This document shows, piece after piece, positions 49,068 through 60,500 of a stretch of 64,000 bases of DNA. Both the position numbers and the translations under genes were made by a program. This stretch comes from Pomacea canaliculata. Lineage: Eukaryota > Mollusca > Gastropoda > Architaenioglossa > Ampullariidae. Within the stretch, counting starts at the first letter, position 1; each line of letters starts with the position of its first letter. The notes under the pieces were generated by a model. That model searched no databases, had not been told where the DNA came from, and saw only the letters and a program-made list of their open reading frames with translations. The stretch covers positions 8,029,842-8,093,841 of the forward strand of contig NC_037598.1 in the NCBI RefSeq assembly GCF_003073045.1. The letters run 5' to 3'.

Positions 49068-49859
49068 GAAGTAAATGTAATAAAAGCATAAAATAGCGTT
49101 AGTAAAGACGCAATGCGTATCCCTCGAGACGGATAGAATCCACTACCAAGATATATATATACGTGGTATTTTTTAATGATTCAGGCTTCTGGCCCAAGTT
49201 CATAGAGGGTAAAACAAGATGATACACAATATTTACCACGCTCACCACAAGACCTTCACTCATGCTTGTGTAACCGGGATGCCCTTTGTTTTAAACATTT
49301 AATAAACTTAAATGCTTCCGATACTCGATTTAGCCAAACACTTCCAACACCATACCTAAAAAGAATAAGGAATCTGCTAATCTTAGATACCCAGTTTTCT
49401 TCCCATCATTGTCCAGTCGTTCTAACATTTTGAAAGTTCTCCATGGCAGTCTATGCTGCTCCATCTGTTATTTTTATCCAGTATCTCACACAACTTATGT
49501 ATATGTTAAAGAAAAGTGAGCATTTGGAAGATACATGTACATGTACCCACTTTTCGTATATCATCATGTGCCCACACTCAAAATCTTTTCACTTCAGATG
49601 TATGCACTTTTTTCAATTTCCATACAAACTTTTTCACTTAGGCCCCACACTTCTACTCTATAACATTAGATTGATCTGACTTGCATATGTAATAACCCAT
49701 TCACAGAATGGTTGCTTATCTTGTATAATGTATTAATAATGCAAAATTCTTCTCTATTGGGCGTAGCAGTTAGGTCTTCAGATGCACGGGAAAACCTTAG
49801 CCCAGTGGAGAAATAAAGGTCTAAATATTAATGTGTATTAATCACATTCATTATACTTC

Positions 49860-50260
49860 CATAAAGCCATTTTTCATTCGTTGCTAAGAATACCTTTTTC
49901 TAAAAAACAACAAAATTACTCTTATTTAGCTTAACATTTAGGCTAAGCGTTTCTGATGCTTTATGTAATGTGTTTAGTTGATTCTATAATCCTATGTTTT
50001 TGACATCAATTCAGTATCATCTGAAAATAAAGTGATAAATATTTCCATAAAATCATATGAAAAAGTTGCCCATGTTTTCCATTTTTCATGCTTTCTAAAG
50101 CTAGCTCATTAATAAAAAGCGAGAAAAATATAGGGCTACGCATCTCCTTGCTTAGCACCCTTTGTACACTCCGTGAAGTAGCCTCCACATTTGACACGGG
50201 CATTAACCGATTGGTACATATTTTGAATGCTTTTGTGTAACTTTCCACGCTGTATATCCC
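49860..50260 (-). mobile_element. LINE reverse-transcriptase relic
   Basis: On the minus strand, FFSLFINELALE followed by NGKHG matches the reverse-transcriptase segment before the catalytic box. Further downstream, in another frame, are blocks close to 'LN.NKTN.VVFRKGG.L...EKW'. The catalytic FADD region is destroyed (FQMILN). Confidence 0.75.
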
Positions 50261-51259
50261 CGAGAGAGAGAAAGAGAAAGGTTTTAGAAAGAATTACCTC
50301 CCATAAAATTTGCCAGTTCTGTAAGTTTTGCCTTTGTTATCTCAGTAGGGGACTGCTGTCGTTCATAAGTTCCATTTTGTCTGAGATCAGACACGGGTAT
50401 TTGCAGACCAGGTTTATTATTAAGATAATGTTATGGCCAGATTGATTGAGACTCAAGTAGCTGAATAGATTATGACTTAAACCGTAGTTAATAGTTATCA
50501 ATAGTGAGGATAAGTTTAAGGAAGAATTCAGAAGGAGCTGTGTCGTGTAGTCAAATTATGAACCTAAAACAGCACTAACAGTGGACGGGCAGGAAGCCAC
50601 TGACCAATACTTCGATTAACTCCCACTATGTGGGCTTAACACATTTCCGATAATAAGATCCAATAACAAGGATTTCCATTCTTGTTTCTCTGGCCAAAGA
50701 CAGCCCCTTCTCGAAGCTTTATGAAATATTTGCTGATGCTGAGACGTTTTTGGATCGCTATATGTATTGTATTTTTCGTTTTGTTTTCCCGTTTTCTTTC
50801 GCATAATTTTGGCTTTTTTGCCACCCTTGATTTTGCAATGATTTTTGAGTATTGTAAGGACACAGTAGCTTCGGGGAAGAAAGTTATTTTGACTTTTTAT
50901 GAGATATGAAAAAGTAATAAACCATTAATTTTTCAGTACCATAATCAGCTTCAGAGGTTTTGTGTGAGCACGAACTTGTATTAAACGTCCGTGGTGTGAG
51001 CAAATGTAGAAAATGGAATGATGTTGCAAGTGCGAAGAATATTTGTGATAATTACTTATAAATATATACTGCCCGATGCTGAAATGTTTGTCGAATTGGA
51101 TTTATTTTAAAAAGAAGGCGTTCGTTCGTCGAAAGTTGATGATGACCATGACTTAAAAATAAAGAGATAAGGATTTAGTGTCGGTGATGATCAGATGTGT
51201 ACAAGATGGCTGATCATGCCGGGACCAGAAGAGTCTCTGATATGTAGAACATACGTGAG

Positions 51260-51800
51260 AGGTGGGTGAACATTCTGTCCTTCAATGCTGTGCATCTATG
51301 TTTTGCTGTCATGACGCGTCTGGCCTCAGCTACGTGGGCTACCTGAGTGAGGGTGCTGCCCCAGGATGGCAGTCGATGGCAAGGGCCTTTCAGTTGACAG
51401 TATCGGTGCCAGGGTCTTTCAGGGTGACTTTGAGGTTGTTTTGTAGCGCTTCCCCTCCCTCCATTTGATCGCTTACCCTGCCAGAGCTCTCCACAGAACA
51501 GCTGCTTCGGCAGGCGACTATCTGGCTTATGGCCAACATGTTCAGACCATCTAGCTCAACATTAGCCAAAACTATCGACTGGGACTTGGAACCCATGAGA
51601 GTACTGGTTCGTTATTGTGGTGAGATCGAGAAAACAACCCTAATTTACCCTGTTACATGATCACTAGCCCATTTTTGCAGTCGCGGAAGGCACCTGTCAT
51701 CATGGTAGAAAAGACCATGCTGAAAAGTCCCGGGGCGAGCACGAAGCCTTTCTTGACGCAGTTGGTGACAGAGAAGTACCAATTACCTCGATCATGTCAC
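51260..51800 (-). mobile_element. LINE reverse-transcriptase relic, second family
   Basis: The minus-strand frame reads NCVKKGFVLAPGLFSMVFS then GAFRDC (51770-51665), the 'G.KQGCVLAPTLFS..F' motif of non-LTR reverse transcriptases. Downstream, LKVTLKDPGTDTVN resembles the 'LK..LK.L.ID...W' tail segment. Stops and shifts show decay. Its motif wording differs from the relic at 49860, so it is a different family. Confidence 0.75.
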
Positions 51801-52378
51801 TCAACCCCATCTTTCCCCACCCCAGGGAGTTAAGTGCTAGGTTTTAGTACGCGTGGTAGGTATATAGCTTAGAATAGATATACATAGTTGTATGCGCAAA
51901 TTATGTAAATAAATCTGTCTTTGAACTTATATTTACTTGTGTGAGCGTGTCAGTCCGAACGAGTGCTAGCGTGTAGTACGTATATCCTCGTCGTGTGAAT
52001 GAGGTCAACGTATACCTTTGAGCGAACGAGATTTGTCGTCCGTGTAGCTGTGACATAGCAGAGATAACACACATGAAGAACCGTGCAGCGCCAAAGACAC
52101 TGTTGTCTGGGAGAAGGCAGGGTCTTTTGTGGATTCCAAGGTCGGCTGAGTGCGGGTCCGTAGTGGATGAAAAAAACAAACAAACCACCAAACAAATAAA
52201 TAAAAAAAAAAAAACCCACAACGAGAGGTAGAGATTAGACAACGCACCCGACGAATGAGAGAATTTTTAGCGGAAAATTCTCCTTCGGAACTTCCGTCTA
52301 CAGATGTATTTTTGTCAAGCCAGCTTTTATACTGAGATAACACTTACTCGTGTAACACTATATCGTGATATGGCTAGT

Positions 52379-52445
52379 ATGGGGCGCCAAGATGGGAATT
52401 TCTTGTAATTTTCTATGCTTCTAAATTTGTAATTGGCGCCCCATA
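52379..52445. repeat. 12-bp inverted repeat around GGCGCC
   Basis: ATGGGGCGCCAA (about 52379) and TTGGCGCCCCAT (about 52434) are exact reverse complements with about 43 nt between them. Each is followed by a related AAGATGGG. It lies about 330 bp upstream of the EBP start. Function unknown. Confidence 0.75.
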
Positions 52446-52776
52446 CGCAAGATGGGGTGGTTGGCGAGGTGAAGAAATCTTGTCAGGAGACAGAAAAATG
52501 CAGCCAGCCTCGATTTACCTGTTAGCATTCGTCACCACCACCAACACTAAGAAATCAAGTCCAAACAGAACAGAAGAATTTACTCTTGAAAATGTGTTGA
52601 AGAATGCAGTTTTGAGATGTTTGTCTGCAATTTTGTGTCTGACATGGGAGGTAGCGTGTGTGTGTGTGGGGGGGTAGTGTAGTATAACGAGTGATCTCCC
52701 TTGGCGTCGTACGCGGGGACCCCTACGACGGCATCAGGCGAGGGACGATCAGGCGATCCGCGGTGACAAAGGCAAA

Positions 52777-54579
52777 ATGGCTGTGAAAAACGCTACCCAC
52801 CCGTACTATCCACGTTCTCTGGTAATACCTCATTACAAACCAAACGACAAAAATGCATTTGAGCTCGTGGGCGTTTTTTTTGGAATCGTCGGCGTTTTCA
52901 TTGTGGCGACATGGTGGGTGTCGGGCCGAGTGAAACCGCGGTTGTCACTGCCGCGACGGATTGTTATATGCTGGTTTGTTTCGTGTGGTCTTATTCATGG
53001 CATACTGGAAGGATATTTCAGCTTTTTTCATGCAACCCTCGTTGGAGAAATGGATTTCTTGGCACAAATGTGTAAGTACATCCCAAAGCCGTACTGGGTC
53101 ATCAAGACACAAATTTAACACTATCAGCGGAACACCAACCCCAAGACAAGGGAAGGATGGGTGCTAGGTTAATTTAAATAAGTTATGACTCATAACATTT
53201 TGAGGCTAGGACAGTCAAAAGGGATTCTTTCTCACACGCTAGAGTTAAACAGTTATATAGGTTTCACTGCAGGACTAGCATATGTCTTAGATCATAAAAA
53301 ACCAAAATGATTTAGTGCCTAAACACTTTCTACAAATTTGAGAAAAAAAGTATTTATTATGAAGTGCCCACTCTTACAAAACCAAGTCATGCATAACTAC
53401 ACATACACGGATATATATGAAAAAAGGAAGTCTACAATGAAACATTTATAAATTTAGTTTAACTTTGGTGTGATGCTTCTACAGTCAGGACTCCGGTAAG
53501 AAATACATCTGAATCCTTCTATGCGCTAAAAAAAGAAAACTCTTAGAAACTGTAAAAACAAGCAGCATGTTATTCTGTCAGACAGACATCTTACGGAACA
53601 CAGTAATATTGTTGACTTTGCTTTATTTTTCAGGGAAGGAGTATGGGAGGGGAGACAGCCGTTATATCAGGTAAGAATATCCTATCTTTATTTTGTTTCA
53701 TTTGCTAAAGCAGATACTCAACAATTAAGCAAAATTTTATAAAAAAAATAAATGCATTAAACCCTTATTCTTGTGGGAAATTCATTTTACTGTATATTCA
53801 GGGCTTCTGCTTACGCAAAAAATTGCGTACAGTACGCATTAAAAGTTCGGAGGACCCCTTCAATTTTCGTCGATGGGGTCCCATTCAAAGTTGGGCGAAG
53901 AACAGGGACCCCTTAAAAATCTGAAGAAGGGGTCCCTGGGACCCCAAAGAATTTAGCCTTAGCAGAAGCCCTGATATTAACATAAATAGCAGGTATGTGC
54001 ATGTGCCCACTTTTTATAAAATGTAAGAATATGCTAATTTGTTTATATGTATATACAGTATCACACTTTTATAAAGTTTCTCATATCGGTATTAGTGAAA
54101 TTAACTGGCTGGGGGGGCATATAGATGTGCCTTTCTTTTTTGTCTGGGCACATCACAAGTAAAAGGTTGAGAAACATATTTATTTCATGTGCTGTAGTTT
54201 ACATACCTTTTTATTTTCCAGCTCCGACACATTCACAGTCTGCATGGAGAGAATAACAGCTATGGTGGATGGGCCCTTGGCATTCCTAGCAGCACTTTCC
54301 TTTTTGCAGCATGGTTCTTATCGTTATGTTCTGCAGCTGCTTCTTTCTCTTTTCCAGCTATACGGAGATGTTCTTTATTTTCTGACGGAAATATTTGAAG
54401 GCTTTAGTCATGGAGAATACCTACATCCTCAGTACTTCTGGTTCTATTTTGTTTTCCTTAACAGCATCTGGATTGTAGTTCCTCTCAGCTTGATATTTGA
54501 TTCTTGCTTTCAACTTGCCAAGTGTCAAGAAAAGTATGATTCAGAGTCTAAACAGAATAAGAATAAAAAATTAAAATAA
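52777..54579 (+). CDS. EBP: Emopamil-binding protein, sterol Delta8-Delta7 isomerase
   Basis: Three exons, 52777-53071, 53634-53670 and 54222-54579, with matching phases (1, then 2), give 229 aa; human EBP has 230. The enzyme shifts the sterol double bond from C8-9 to C7-8 in the ER membrane during sterol synthesis. The EXPERA fold is complete: PNDKNAFELVG at the N-terminus, GLIHGILEGYF with the catalytic His and Glu, WKEYGRGDSRYI across two junctions, FTVCMERITAM with the key Glu and Thr, YGDVLYFLTE, and YFWFYFVFLNSIW with the conserved Asn. Four or so hydrophobic spans are seen. The C-terminus ends KKLK, a dilysine ER-retrieval signal. Intron 2 carries a MITE (53799-53973). Keeping EBP suggests some sterol-modifying ability, since many invertebrates rely on dietary sterol; that is inference. 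Confidence 0.97.
53794..53978. mobile_element. 175-bp MITE, copy 1 (EBP intron 2)
   Basis: The body is 53799-53973. It has 13-bp perfect terminal inverted repeats CAGGGCTTCTGCT and a GGGGTCCC-rich interior that can fold. It is flanked by a 5-bp ATATT repeat. It is nearly identical to 56640-56815, in the same orientation. Confidence 0.88.
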
Positions 54580-55319
54580 CTTAAGCTTTGTACTTTTGGC
54601 ACTTGTTTATTGCCAAGACCTAAACAAGCTCACTTGTATATCTTATTAGTCAACACAAATAGGTGCTACAGGCTCTTTAGGTAGTGGAAAGGGAATAAGT
54701 TGCATAGGTGACCCATTCTTTTGAGAACTTTATGTAGATACAGCACTTATTTCTTATTAAGCACTTTCTTTCACCATGATGGTAGTGATTAAAATCCTTT
54801 AACAAAAATATCCAAAGCATTTGTGCTATATAATGACAATCATAGAAGTTGTGCCTGTGTTATTGTTCATTCATTTATTGCCAAATCTTTAATATACTTC
54901 AAATGTATTAACAATAACTTGAATTATGATTTTGCGTAGTATTTTTCCATGTTTTAAAAAATAATTTATGTGCAGTGAACTTTCAGTATATTTTGACTTA
55001 CTGATTACACAACAGGGTCTTTATTTTTTTATATTTAAAATTTTTGGTTTACATTGTAACAAGATTTACCTTTTCTAAAAGAATACAGTTTTGTTTTAAT
55101 GTGATTTTTTTTTAACAGAATGTGTTCTTAGTTTTTGTATATTCTACTAAAAATGTTTACAAATTGTTAGTAACATAGTGGTAATTAACAAAGCAGCATT
55201 TTTTTATTTGAAACTTGTGGAAAGACATATTTAATAAGATTAAAAACAATGTTCCAATGGTCTTTATATGTTTGTTTAAGGAACCCTGAGTATACTGTCT
55301 TTATACAAACTGATGCTGG

Positions 55320-55510
55320 ATAAAAAAAAAAAAGGTCGTCCATAACTTAAGGTCGTTTGGGGAGTGAGGTGTTAGACACTTTCTCGGGGCCAGCTTTTAC
55401 ATGACAACAACTCTATGGAGTCAGGTACCCATTCCCTTCAGCTGGGCGACTGGGAAAGTTTGCTGCTGGGATGATTGAACCAGCGCGCTCTCGGTTTTAA
55501 TAAATCCCAA
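55320..55510 (-). mobile_element. SINE-like segment, 5'-truncated
   Basis: On the minus strand it carries a good B-box-like TGGTTCAATCATCC preceded by GAGCGCGC, followed by GAATGGGTACCTGACTCCAT, a layout typical of tRNA-derived SINEs. The A box is missing or lost. Confidence 0.5.
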
Positions 55511-56633
55511 AGTGGAAAAATTTATTTCAGGTATATTTATATGGGATAGTGGGCAATACACCATAGCTTGGTTGACAGTGCCCCTCAAAGTTCACTGTTA
55601 CAACCAGTATTACTGTAATCAATCTTGCCTTTTTTATTTAATAATATTTTTCTCTTTGAGTCTCTGTTAAATATTTAAATGGACAGTTTCTTGCTATAAA
55701 TGCCTCAGCTGCTATGTTCCTGATTATGTGCCTCAACATTCAGACTATCCCACACACTTCATTTAGCAGCTGATACACTCTGGTTACCCATAACCTACAA
55801 CATACTCAGCCTACACCAGTTCCTTTGCTTGGAACACTTCCCTTGCTACTCAGCTGGCTTAAGTGGTATCAAGTGGCATCTTTAGACTCATCTCTTTCAA
55901 ATTACTTTTAAACACCTCCCAGCACTTTGAACTGTTTCATGGAATCAGGGCACTCAAGTCTTCTGAACTGGTGCTAAAATTCACATGACGCTTTACTGCC
56001 AGAATGACTTTGTTGATCTAGGGTATTTGTAATTTTTTACGGAGTCTTGAGTTTCTGTAGTTGAACATGACACTAGATTTCTTTTAACTGTGCTGTTACA
56101 AAACAGAGAACTAACTTTGCAATAATGATGGTGTGCATCTGGCAATTTTATCAACATTTTGCAACTAGAACTTTATTTGAACTCCTCATGGAATACAACA
56201 TACATTTCCCATTAGAATACAAATACCAAAAAAAAAAAAAAAAAAAAAAGTTATCACAAGCAGTTTAGACAGTTAAAAAAAGCTGTTTGTTTTCATGCAT
56301 GTGAGAAATAAGCCAGAGGTAGAATCCATGTAAAGATGACAGATTAGATCATATCACTAGCAGATATAGCATGGTAAAAAGATATTTCCTTTATATCATA
56401 TTGTTTTAAGTTAAATGCACAAAAGAATGCATCAGCTATGCATCTGGTTAAATATTAAACACCCTAAACAGGCAAGTCTTGGAAATCTGGATACACCCAG
56501 TATTTTAATCTACATCTGTAACATCTATAAATTATAGAACAGTAGACAGAAATGGAGTCGGATAAACATATTGAGGTGAAAGTGTACAGCATGAAGTTAA
56601 AATCAAAGATGTAGACAGCATAATTTCTTAAGA

Positions 56634-56821
56634 TCACATCAGGGCTTCTGCTTACGCAAAAAATTGCGTACAGTAACGCATTAAAAGTTCGGAGGACCCC
56701 TTCAATTTTCGTCAATGGGGTCCCATTCAAATTTGGGCGAAGAACAGGGACCCCTTGAAAATCTGAAGAAGGGGTCCCTTGGACCCCAAAGAATTTAGTC
56801 TTAGCAGAAGCCCTGTCACAT
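56634..56821. mobile_element. 176-bp MITE, copy 2
   Basis: The body is 56640-56815. It has the same 13-bp CAGGGCTTCTGCT termini and near-identical interior as the copy at 53799, with a few base changes and one extra A. It is flanked by an exact 6-bp repeat TCACAT (56634-56639 and 56816-56821). Confidence 0.9.
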
Positions 56822-57544
56822 CATTAATATTAAAATTAGAAGAATAATATCTGACTCTGTATACCATATTTGGCTTTCTTCTGTCTCTTGGTTAGCATTT
56901 GAAATTCAGCATTCATGTATACCTCCTACTAGGCAATACTGCAAGCAAGTTTGTATGTGCTAGTTCTTTTCTGGGTGCAACTGAAATTTTGGAAAAAAAT
57001 TACACTTTAAAACACAATTACATAATTTGAATATCTTTATAAGTGCATTTTAACATTATTTGATTGTATTGTGCAATAATGTATAAAGGAATATTTCCAT
57101 ATGCTTAAATTGCTTTTTCATGGAAAAACTTTTCAAAACAGACCTTTTTTCCCAGACCCAGAAGGAAGCAATATGAATGCTCTGAAATTCAACTAAAAAA
57201 GCCTCTAATCTGCACAGCAGCACACAGCTTTTAAACCATTTTATAGTATAGTTTGTTAAAAATATAGCAAAACAACAAAAGTATTTTAAATATGTGATTT
57301 GTTTTCACCTGATTTTCTAAACACCATCTTCTATCTGCTCTACCCTTACATATATTTCTAAAATATTGTCGTTAGCATAATGCAACGTTTCCCTCGAATT
57401 GTGTACATAATAATGATCGTGTACAACAATATCATAGTTATACCTAATTGGATTGAACAAGAGAAATGTCAGAATTTCAATTTATAGGGTTTTCTCTACT
57501 ACACTGATGCCAGAAATGTTTTTCTGTAATGTTCAATGCAAATC

Positions 57545-57550
57545 TTTATT
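57545..57550 (-). promoter_or_regulatory. Polyadenylation signal of NitFhit
   Basis: TTTATT on the plus strand, AATAAA on the minus strand, about 40 nt after the NitFhit stop codon. Confidence 0.75.
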
Positions 57551-57588
57551 CATGCCTGCAATAAGTTAACTATATACACACAAATGCA

Positions 57589-60500
57589 TCAATATTTTGA
57601 GAATGCTTCTCTCATCAATGCAGCTTCCTCAGCCATCTCCTCTTGTGTTCGCAGTCCTGGGGTACCATTACTCAAATCTTTGTCGTGCATTTGCAGCTGA
57701 AAGCAATATAGATAAAAAAAAATTTGGAAGATTCTTGAAAAAGAATAACAATGATAGGTATTAGCTTATTTTCTCATATAATGTTCTTTTTTCAATAGCT
57801 GTTTCCTTTGTGTTTATACCTTGCAGACTCCTGTTTCTTCTTGGAAGGTGCATTTCAATAGTGTCCAAAAAGAAAATGACACAGAATACTCCAAATTTAA
57901 GCTGCCATGACTACTTAGGAAACCTGTCTGTTTTTTTTAAACATAATTCCTTTTTTGATAATTGACACTGCACTTGTATGTGGACTCATTAAGTTATAAA
58001 AATATATTTTTGGAACTAAAGACATGGACAAAACATATTAAGACAGCCTGGCTCAAAGGCTCTGTTGAAAGCTTGCACACTTTATAAACAAACTATAAAA
58101 ATTAGTTCTGTTATTTAATAAGAACAATTTAAACATGGAATCCTGACATGCCTATTAAAATTAATAACTAAAAAACATGCAATCATATCATTTTTTGACA
58201 TGATTGATTTATTTAACTATGTAAATGAAGAAAGAATCTTCCCAGAGTAAAATTTCACTTTTGCTTGATACTTAAATGTACAGAAATACAAATCAGAAAT
58301 ACTCCAAATAATCACAAAAATGGCATGTGCCATTATTCTCTTGTAAAGTGAAATCCAAAATACACATAGACATTTTATCAAGTGAAGATGCAGAAAGTGA
58401 CTTACGTGATGATACACATCATCGTTTTGTTTAAAGTCATCTTGTTTCCTGGGAAGGATGTGAACATGAACATGCTATAACAGAAAAAAAAAATTAGAGG
58501 CACTTTAGAAAAGAAAAAAATGTGCTTACTTCCTGGTGTTTTGTGACACTGCATCCATGGTTACATATGTCACATTAATACAAAATATGTTTATGTTCAT
58601 ATATCCAAACAATCCAGAAGCAATTAAGGATTTGCAGATAATTAAAGTCAGTCCCACCTTTATAGTCTGCCCAGCATCTATGCCATCTTGTACTGCCAAT
58701 GTGACCGAACAGGCTTTGAACTGTTTTTGTGCAACATCAGACACGCGCTGTGCAAGACAGAAGAGATCAGCAACCTCAGCATGGGTCAGATCAGTCAGCC
58801 GTTCTACAGCTCTTAAAGATGCTACAAGCATATCTGTTGGAATGTTAAGGGAAAACCAAGTTCATTTGGTGATAATTCAGATCAGCTAGTAAGTTATGAG
58901 AAGGCTTTGTCCAGATTTTTTTTTTAAAAGAAATGAAAAAACCTAAAGATCAAAAGTGTCCATACTCTCCTACAGCCATGGTACAGTTTGTCATAGGTAT
59001 GCAGACTTGAAAAGCGGCATAGCAAGTTCTGGCTATGAACAAAAACTCTTCCATCTTGCCAGATCTACATTAAATTTGGTCTATTGAGCATACCTATACA
59101 TATTTCTACTTTTTTCACAAATAAGCCGCAATGGTTTATAAGCCACAAATATATACAACTTTAAAGCTGCATCGTAGGCATTTTGATGGCATGATGAAGG
59201 TGTGTGCTTCAGAATGCTTTAATGTATGTGGCTTTGATTTAAAAATGTGATCAGTTAACACTGTAACAACATTAACAGTTAAGACTTTTACATGGAGCAC
59301 ATTGAAAAAAATTATCAAAATCTGCAAACAAGCTGCATAGCTGTTTTAGCCGCAGTGTTTAAAGCTGGGGAAAAAAGTTGTGGCTTATAGTTCGAAATTT
59401 ACAATGATTCTCCACCATCGCTTGTCACCTCAGCGTTGCACTTCATGTAATTGCGGACACTGCACATATTTGGTTTGTCTTATAATCATTTAGCTGGAGA
59501 CTGAACATATTTTGATCACAGCACTTCAACACACCACGATAAAAATGTTATTATTCGTGTCATTTGTGATGCAATGGGCTGCAGTCGTTCACCTAACATG
59601 CAACTCACCTGAAACAATTTTTTGTTTCAATAGCAGAGAAGATCATAAAAAAAATATGTTCAGACTGACATATTGTTTAAGGACTAACACTGGAAAAACA
59701 TGAAATTAAGTTCAAAGTTGGTGGAAAGCCCACAGACCTTGTAGCATTTGTTAGTTTCTTAGTAAAATTTATAATTTTTGTTTAAAGACAAAGATTTACC
59801 AGAATTCATATGTGATATCCCTTAAGACTTCAGCAGTACAAGAGTTTCAAGCATATGCTAAGAATCTGCCGAAGCAGTGAGCAAACACTGGTGACCTCAC
59901 AAGATCTTGACCTCTTTTGAAAAACCAGACTTGTATTTTACAAATGGAACTGAATTTTTAACTCAGATTTTGTCATTTAAAATACTGAGATGCACAGAAC
60001 AATTTTATATCACTCTGATATTCAAGCAGGATGGGAAGTACACAACCATAAGCTTTAGTGAAATACTTGGAACGTAAAAACTTGTCCATGAAAAGATACG
60101 GCCAGGCACGACTGGCTTGATGTTGACAAATGCATAAGACAGAGCAGAACGGGAAAAGACACAAGAAGAACTTATTTTCACATGTCCAAATTGGTATTCT
60201 GGTTGCCTGTCCAAGTCATCTGCAACAAAAACATTAAAAATGTCAAACTTAACAGTAAGTTTACAGCATGGATGTAATTTCTAAGATGGTAATCTAAATA
60301 AAAATAAAAGGGAAATCCCACAGAAAGGTCAAAGGCCAACATAACAGAGAGGAAGTTGCAGAGCTACTTCACTACTGGCAAAAACAAAGTGCAACAAGAC
60401 AGAAAAAAGAAGCAGCTTGTGCAAAACCGCTGCAATTCCCACCATAAACACAACCTAGCTAACGTATTTTAAGAAGGGTGATAATTCATGCACTGTACTA

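Larger units (their letters stand above)
49070..52776. other. Intergenic DNA between rolling stone B and EBP
   Basis: Contains two LINE relics (49860-50260 and 51260-51800), a GC hairpin at 52379-52445 and otherwise AT-rich unassigned DNA. The last 100 bp before 52777 turn GC-rich and probably include the EBP 5' UTR. Confidence 0.5.
54580..57588. other. Intergenic DNA between EBP and NitFhit
   Basis: The two genes converge here. It holds 3' UTRs, a SINE-like segment (55320-55510), a MITE copy (56640-56815) and a 20-nt A run near 56229. No exon is seen. Confidence 0.55.

Noticed and set aside
58536..58889. 117-codon plus-strand frame
   Set aside because: Antisense to the FHIT exon of NitFhit, which has full motif and phase support.
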